From Meridianimarinicoccus marinus (GTDB lineage: Bacteria > Pseudomonadota > Alphaproteobacteria > Rhodobacterales > Rhodobacteraceae), in NCBI RefSeq assembly GCF_040689105.1, contig NZ_JBFBVU010000005.1, positions 62,001 to 126,000 on the forward strand: a DNA stretch of 64,000 nucleotides, read 5' to 3'. Below the pieces are notes generated by a model. It had not been told where the DNA came from and searched no databases. It worked only from the letters and a program-made list of their open reading frames with translations. Positions 59,125 through 64,000 of the stretch are shown here, piece by piece; position 1 is the stretch's first letter, and every line of letters starts with the position of its first letter. A program made the translations under genes and the position numbers.

Positions 59125-62122
59125 TCAGCTTCTCCCCTTCCGGGTCATAGAACACCGGGCTGACGATCCGGGTGTCGATGGTGGTGCCCGAGGTGGTGGC
59201 AAACTGGATGACCTCGCCCATCCGGTCCGGCCCGTGCTCGACCAGCCCCATGGCAATGCCCCGGCCCAGGGTCGGCGACATGTAGGTCGAGGTCACGCGC
59301 CCGATCATCTTGCGCTGGCCATGGACGTTGTCGCCCGCGCCTACCGCATAGGCACCGTCGGGCAGCACCGTGCCGTCCAGCGTCTCCAACCCGACCAGTT
59401 GCCAGCGGTTGGGATCGACCATATGCGCCCGCTGCTGCGCCCGCTTGCCCATGTAGTCGGCCTTTTTCTTCGAGATCGCCCAGCCCAGCCCCAGATCCTG
59501 CGGGATCACGGTGCCATCGGTTTCGTCCCCGATCATGATGAAGCCCTTTTCGGCGCGCATGATGTGCAGCGCCTCGGTGCCATAGGGCATGCCACCCAGA
59601 TGCAATCCCAGTTCCATCATCCGATCCCACAGGGCGCGGCCCTGGTTCGCCGCCACGCGCACCTCGAAGGACAACTCGCCCGAGAAGGAGATGCGATAGA
59701 TGCGCACCGCAAAACCGCCCAGGGTGCCGTCGATCCAGCCCATGAAGGGCAGCGCCGCGTTCGAGACATCCATGCCGCCCAGTTTTTCCAGCAGCTTGCG
59801 GGCATTGGGGCCGACCACGGCGATCTGCGCGTATTGCTCGGTCACATTGGCGGTATAGACCTTCCAGTCCCACCACTCGCACTGCAACCAGTCTTCCATA
59901 TGGGCATGGATGCGATCGGCACCGCCGGTGGTGGTGTGACACAGAAAGGTGTCGTCATCGATCCGCGCGACCACGCCGTCATCGGTGAGAAAGCCGTTTT
60001 CCGTACACATCAGCCCATAGCGGCATTTGCCCGGTTTCAGATTGCTCATCATGTTGGTGTAGAGCATGTCGAGGAAACGGCCCGCGTCCGGCCCCTTGAC
60101 GATGATCTTGCCAAGGGTCGAGGCATCAAGGAAACCAAGCGCTTGGCGAGTGTTCTTCACCTCGCGATGCACCGCCTCGTCGATGGATTCTCCGTCGCGC
60201 AGATAGCAGTACGGGCGGCGCCAATGGCCGACAGGCTCCCAATGGGCACCGTGGGTACCGTGCCAGGCGTGTATCGGCGTGCGGCGCAGGGGCTGGAAGG
60301 CGGCGTCACGGGCCTCACCGGTAATGGCGCCCATGGGCACCGGCGTATAGGGCGGGCGGAAGGTGGTGGTGCCGACCTCGGGGATCGGCTTGTCCAGTGC
60401 TTGAGATAAGACTGCCAGCCCGTTGATATTGCTCAACTTGCCTTGATCCGTGGCCATGCCGAGCGTGGTGTAACGCTTGGTATGCTCGACGCTTTCATAG
60501 CCTTCGCGGGCGGCCAGCTGCACGTCCGAGACCTTCACGTCGTTCTGGAAGTCCAGCCACATTTTCGACCGCAGTTCATAGCGCGCCTGCGCCGGCATGA
60601 CCCAGATCGGGGCAATCGGTCCTTCGGCGGGGTCCTGGGCCTGCGACGGCGCGATGGGGGCAGTTTCCAGCTTCAGCGCCGCTTGCGTGGCTGCAACCGC
60701 ATCGTGCAGGATCGCCCCGGTGTCGAAATGCCCGTTGGCCGCCCCGGCAGTGCGCACGAAGGGCTGGCCATCATGACCGGTGGGCAGCCGGGCGGGATCC
60801 GGGCGGAACATCGCACGCGCATCGTCCCAATAAAGCTTGCCGCCGCAATGGGAAAACAGATGCACGGCGGGCGACCAGCCGCCGGACATGGCCACGGCCT
60901 CGCAGTCGATGATCTCGGTCACTGCGCTGCCGCCGGTGTTCATGGCGCAGAGCGCCACGCCAGTGACGCGCTTGCCGCCCTTGACCTTGGCGATGGCTGT
61001 GCCGGTCAGGATGCGGACGCCGCGGACGCGCAACTGATCGATCAGTTCGCTTTGCGCTTCCTCCCGTGCATCGACGATGACCGGCACCTCCTGCCCCGCG
61101 TCCAGCAGGGTCAGCGCGGTGCGATAGGCGTCGTCGTTGTTGGTGACGATGACCGTGCGGGCACCGGGGCTGATCGCCCAGTTGACCACATAGTCGCGCA
61201 CGGCGCCGGCCAGCATCACGCCGGGAATGTCATTGCCGGCGAAACTCAGCGGCCGTTCGATGGCGCCGGTGGCGACCAACACCTGTTTGGCACGGATTTT
61301 CCACAGGCGCGCGCGGGCGCTATCCGAGCCGGCCACATGGTCGGGCGGCAGTTCGGTGGCCAGCACATAGCCATGGTCATAGACACCCGAGCCTTGGGTG
61401 TGCCGTTTCAGGGTGACATTGGACAGGCTTTCCAGTTCTGCGACCGTGGCGGTGATCCAGTCGTCCGCCGTTTGACCGTCGATCTGCGCACCATCGACCG
61501 GCACGCGCCCGCCCCAATGTCCGGTCTGTTCGATCAGCAGAACCCGCGCGCCGGAAATGCCCGCCGCCAGCGCAGCCTGCAGACCGGCCACGCCACCGCC
61601 GACGATCAGCAGATCGCAATGGGCGTAGAGATGTTCGTAGACGTCGCCGTCCTTCTCGGTGGGGGCCTTCCCCAGACCGGCGGACTGCCGGATGAAGGGT
61701 TCGAACACATGCTTCCAGAAGGGGCGCGGATGGATGAAAGTCTTGTAATAGAAGCCGGCGGTCAGGCCCGGCGCGAGGATCTGGTTCAGCGCCCCGATGT
61801 CTGCCTCCAGCGACGGCCAGTGGTTCTGGCTGGTCAGCGTGGCCTCGTCCTGCAAGGGGGTCGTGGTGGTACGCTGGTTGGGCTCGAAAAACCGGCCCTT
61901 GCCCAGGCCGACCAGGGCGTTGGGCTCTTCCGGACCCGAGGCGACAATGCCGCGCGGGCGATGGTACTTGAACGAGCGGCCCACCAGCATCTGGTCGTTG
62001 GCCAGAAGGGCCGAGGCCAGCGTATCGCCCGCAAACCCGGTCATGGCGTGGCCGTTAAAGGTGAACGGGCTGGTGCGCGTGCGGTCGATCAGGCGGCCGC
62101 CGGAGGCAAGACGGGTGCTCAT
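59117..62122 (-). CDS. soxA: Sarcosine oxidase subunit alpha
   Basis: This 1001-residue subunit has an N-terminal ferredoxin-like fold (about 15-110; FKYHRPRGI), an NAD-binding flavoprotein-type Rossmann region (LLIVGGGVAGLQAAL near 170), and a C-terminal GcvT-like tetrahydrofolate domain (about 610-990). The enzyme demethylates sarcosine to glycine and hands the methyl carbon to THF, giving hydrogen peroxide. It is 59 bases after soxD and overlaps soxG. Confidence 0.97.
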   Translation of the reverse strand: MSTRLASGGRLIDRTRTSPFTFNGHAMTGFAGDTLASALLANDQMLVGRSFKYHRPRGIVASGPEEPNALVGLGKGRFFEPNQRTTTTPLQDEATLTSQNHWPSLEADIGALNQILAPGLTAGFYYKTFIHPRPFWKHVFEPFIRQSAGLGKAPTEKDGDVYEHLYAHCDLLIVGGGVAGLQAALAAGISGARVLLIEQTGHWGGRVPVDGAQIDGQTADDWITATVAELESLSNVTLKRHTQGSGVYDHGYVLATELPPDHVAGSDSARARLWKIRAKQVLVATGAIERPLSFAGNDIPGVMLAGAVRDYVVNWAISPGARTVIVTNNDDAYRTALTLLDAGQEVPVIVDAREEAQSELIDQLRVRGVRILTGTAIAKVKGGKRVTGVALCAMNTGGSAVTEIIDCEAVAMSGGWSPAVHLFSHCGGKLYWDDARAMFRPDPARLPTGHDGQPFVRTAGAANGHFDTGAILHDAVAATQAALKLETAPIAPSQAQDPAEGPIAPIWVMPAQARYELRSKMWLDFQNDVKVSDVQLAAREGYESVEHTKRYTTLGMATDQGKLSNINGLAVLSQALDKPIPEVGTTTFRPPYTPVPMGAITGEARDAAFQPLRRTPIHAWHGTHGAHWEPVGHWRRPYCYLRDGESIDEAVHREVKNTRQALGFLDASTLGKIIVKGPDAGRFLDMLYTNMMSNLKPGKCRYGLMCTENGFLTDDGVVARIDDDTFLCHTTTGGADRIHAHMEDWLQCEWWDWKVYTANVTEQYAQIAVVGPNARKLLEKLGGMDVSNAALPFMGWIDGTLGGFAVRIYRISFSGELSFEVRVAANQGRALWDRMMELGLHLGGMPYGTEALHIMRAEKGFIMIGDETDGTVIPQDLGLGWAISKKKADYMGKRAQQRAHMVDPNRWQLVGLETLDGTVLPDGAYAVGAGDNVHGQRKMIGRVTSTYMSPTLGRGIAMGLVEHGPDRMGEVIQFATTSGTTIDTRIVSPVFYDPEGEKLNA

Positions 62123-62181
62123 GGATCAGGCCTCCGCGCCGGTAGTGAGGTTGGATTGAGTATTTCTGACAAGAAAAAAGG

Positions 62182-62490
62182 TCATGCAGCAGGCTCCACC
62201 CCGGCGGCTTTCAGCAGGTCGGCGGGCGGGATCAGGGTCTGGGCCGGATAGGTTCCGAAGACCTGCAGCGTGGTCGTGTCGCGCAGGGCGTGGAACCATT
62301 TCCCGCAGCCGTAGACATGGCGCCAGCGTTCGGCATGAACGCCGCGCGGGTTCTGACGCAGGAAGAGATAAGCCTCGAAATCGTCGTCGCTGCTGTCGGG
62401 GCCGAAGCGGGTCAGATGCGCCTCGCCGCCGCCATGAAGTTCGGTTTCATCGGCTTGCAGGCCGCAATAAGGGCAGGTGAGCGTCAGCAT
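62182..62490 (-). CDS. soxD: Sarcosine oxidase subunit delta
   Basis: This 102-residue zinc-binding subunit has Cys6 and Cys9 in LTCPYCGLQ, and a later Cys in VYGCGKWFHA, with the family's RGVHAERWRHVYGC stretch present. It is essential to the heterotetramer. It lies between the TfoX-like gene and soxA. Confidence 0.95.
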   Translation of the reverse strand: MLTLTCPYCGLQADETELHGGGEAHLTRFGPDSSDDDFEAYLFLRQNPRGVHAERWRHVYGCGKWFHALRDTTTLQVFGTYPAQTLIPPADLLKAAGVEPAA

Positions 62491-62547
62491 GGGAAAGCCT
62501 TGGGCTGGCCGGGATCGGTCGGGTGAAAGAAGCGCATCATGGCGGGG

Positions 62548-62871
62548 CTATTTGGCGGGCAGGCTGGCGGCATGGGCCAGCGCCATGGTGGTCAGGGCCG
62601 CGCGGGTGCTGTCGGGCAGATCGGCGTCGGCCTCGACAATGCCGCCCATGCGGCGGCCGGTGAAGCTGAGCGGGCGGACGCCCTGAAAGACCAGCGCGTC
62701 GGCTTCGGCGGTCTTGCCCACGCGGTACATCAGCCCGCCCTTGTGGACGCCACAGACCATGTTGCCGTTGAGCAGGAAGCACAAGCCGCCGAACATCTTC
62801 TTCTCGGCCATGCCGGGACCGATGCCGAGATCGTCGCGCATGGCGTTGGCGAGGGATTCGTCAAAGGGCAT
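62548..62871 (-). CDS. TfoX N-terminal domain protein within the sarcosine oxidase operon
   Basis: This 107-residue protein matches the TfoX/Sxy N-terminal domain: MAEKKMFGGLCFLLNGNMVCGV, LMYRVG and then a SFTGRRMGGIVEAD stretch. The C-terminal TfoX domain used in competence regulation is missing. It starts in a TGATG overlap with the soxB stop, so it is translated with soxB. Its role with sarcosine oxidase is not known. Confidence 0.9.
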   Translation of the reverse strand: MPFDESLANAMRDDLGIGPGMAEKKMFGGLCFLLNGNMVCGVHKGGLMYRVGKTAEADALVFQGVRPLSFTGRRMGGIVEADADLPDSTRAALTTMALAHAASLPAK

Positions 62872-64000
62872 CAGTGCGCCACCCCCGCCGCCACGCTTTC
62901 ATCGATGAAGCGGCCTTCACGGAAGCGGTTCAGGCCGAATTCAGCGGCCAGCGCGCCCGGTGTGCCCCTGGCCATCAGTTCCGCCATGGCCCAGCCCGAG
63001 CCTGGGATGGCCTTGAAGCCGCCGGTGCCCCAGCCGCAGTTGATGAAGCAGTTGCCCAGCGGCGTGGTCGAAAGGATCGGCGAGCGGTCGCCGGTCATGT
63101 CCACGATGCCGCCCCATTGGCGCAGCATCTTCAGGCGCGAGATCATCGGGAAGGTTTCGACCAGAGCACGGACGGTTTCCTCGATATGGTGGAAGCTGCC
63201 CCGCTGGGTGTAGTTGTTGTAGCCGTCGGCGCCGCCGCCGATGACCATCTCGCCCTTGTCGGACTGGCTCATGTAGCCGTGCACGGTGTTGGCCATGACC
63301 ACCACATCCATGCAGGGCTTGATCGGTTCGGACACCAACGCTTGCAGCGACACCGATTCGATGGGCAGGCGGAAGCCGGCCATCTCGGCCAGATGGCCCG
63401 AATGTCCGGCCACCACCAGACCCAGCTTGTCGCAATCGACCGGGCCGCGCGAGGTTTCCAGACCCGTCACCTTGCCGCCTGCGCTGCGCACGCCGGTGAC
63501 TTCGCACTTCTGGATGATGTCCATGCCCATGTCGGAACAGGCCCGCGCATACCCCCAGGCCACCGCATCGTGCCGCGCGGTGCCGCCACGTGCCTGCCAG
63601 AGCGCGCCCAGCACCGGGTAGCGCGGCCCGTCGATGTTGATGATCGGGCACAGCTCCATGACGCGGTCGGGGCCAATGAATTCGGTCTGCACGCCTTGCA
63701 GGGCATTGGCATGTGCAGTGCGCAGGTAGCCGCGTTTTTCGTGTTCGGTCTGGGCCAGCATCATCACGCCGCGCGGGCTGAACATGATGTTGTAGTTCAA
63801 TTCCTGACTGAGTGTTTCATAGAGGCTGCGCGCCTTTTCATAGATCGCGGCCGAGGGATCCTGAAGATAGTTCGACCGGATGATCGTCGTGTTGCGCCCG
63901 GTGTTGCCGCCGCCCAGCCAGCCCTTTTCCAGGATCGCCACATTGGTGATGCCGAAGTTCTTGCCAAGGTAATAGGCCGTGGCCAGCCCGTGCCCCCCGG
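62871..64000 (-). CDS. soxB: Sarcosine oxidase subunit beta (5' end beyond window)
   Basis: At least 376 residues are present, ending at 62871; the frame is open to the window edge, where GGHGLATAYYLG is the end of the FAD-binding loop. The beta chain is the catalytic flavoprotein (FAD plus covalent FMN). Later motifs WAEVF-type flavoprotein regions, NCGWGTGGFKAIPGSG and WGGIVDMTGDRSPIL, match the family. It leads the soxB-tfoX-soxD-soxA-soxG operon. Confidence 0.96.
   Translation of the reverse strand, partial: GGHGLATAYYLGKNFGITNVAILEKGWLGGGNTGRNTTIIRSNYLQDPSAAIYEKARSLYETLSQELNYNIMFSPRGVMMLAQTEHEKRGYLRTAHANALQGVQTEFIGPDRVMELCPIINIDGPRYPVLGALWQARGGTARHDAVAWGYARACSDMGMDIIQKCEVTGVRSAGGKVTGLETSRGPVDCDKLGLVVAGHSGHLAEMAGFRLPIESVSLQALVSEPIKPCMDVVVMANTVHGYMSQSDKGEMVIGGGADGYNNYTQRGSFHHIEETVRALVETFPMISRLKMLRQWGGIVDMTGDRSPILSTTPLGNCFINCGWGTGGFKAIPGSGWAMAELMARGTPGALAAEFGLNRFREGRFIDESVAAGVAH

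Overview
The window reads as chromosomal DNA of a marine-type alphaproteobacterium, most likely a Rhodobacterales (Roseobacter-clade) member. Pointers are uniformly high-GC coding DNA, a complete Na+-translocating NQR operon, a Shemin-pathway 5-aminolevulinate synthase, a VPLPA-CTERM exported protein, heterotetrameric sarcosine oxidase genes, a release factor 2 gene without a programmed frameshift, and several conserved small Rhodobacterales-type proteins. No prophage, insertion sequence, CRISPR array, rRNA operon or plasmid gene is visible; nearly everything is core genome.

Layout. 1-4.8 kb: the end of a sulfur-assimilation-type DUF934 gene, ferredoxin-NADP reductase, infC (non-canonical ATA start), ribonuclease D, and the purM-purN pair. 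4.9-8.3 kb: a CAT-anticodon tRNA, a small basic protein, a Na/Pi cotransporter and a VPLPA-CTERM surface protein. 8.3-15.8 kb: nqrABCDEF on the minus strand, with the maturation genes apbE and nqrM diverging from nqrA. 15.8-25.6 kb: a CBS-domain protein, histone-deacetylase-like and GPx-like genes, Nudix, DUF1178, lysC-ptsP, GNAT, DUF924 and an MFS transporter. 25.7-33.6 kb: queA, a giant AsmA-like protein, bcp-DUF455, and an M23 peptidase-bactofilin pair. 33.6-41.6 kb: DUF2189, prfB, PBP1A, an aminotransferase, and an M48 protease-DsbA pair. 41.6-47.1 kb: ispG, rodZ, hemA (putative FnrL box, TTG start) and an M20 peptidase. 47.1-50.1 kb: two identical tRNA-Asp and two tRNA-Val genes enclosing a CadC-like regulator and a DUF302 gene. 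50.1-58.5 kb: lon with a heat-shock-type promoter, an IalB-like protein, tgt, a protease-RimK fusion, two Fe-S assembly genes, tpiA and sodB. 58.6-64 kb: the sarcosine oxidase operon soxB-tfoX-soxD-soxA-soxG, with soxB cut by the window edge.

Main functional groups are sodium bioenergetics (NQR plus its flavin and iron maturation factors, and a Na/Pi symporter), cell-envelope shape and quality control (PBP1A, RodZ, bactofilin plus LytM peptidase, AsmA-like protein, M48 protease plus thiol oxidoreductase), translation and tRNA modification (IF-3, RF2, QueA, Tgt, RimK fusion, tRNAs), and methylated-amine catabolism (sarcosine oxidase). The most interesting points are the ATA start of infC, the TTG-started hemA behind a near-consensus FNR box, the protease/ligase fusion for C-terminal glutamylation, and the divergent placement of the NQR maturation genes around a palindrome-bearing promoter.
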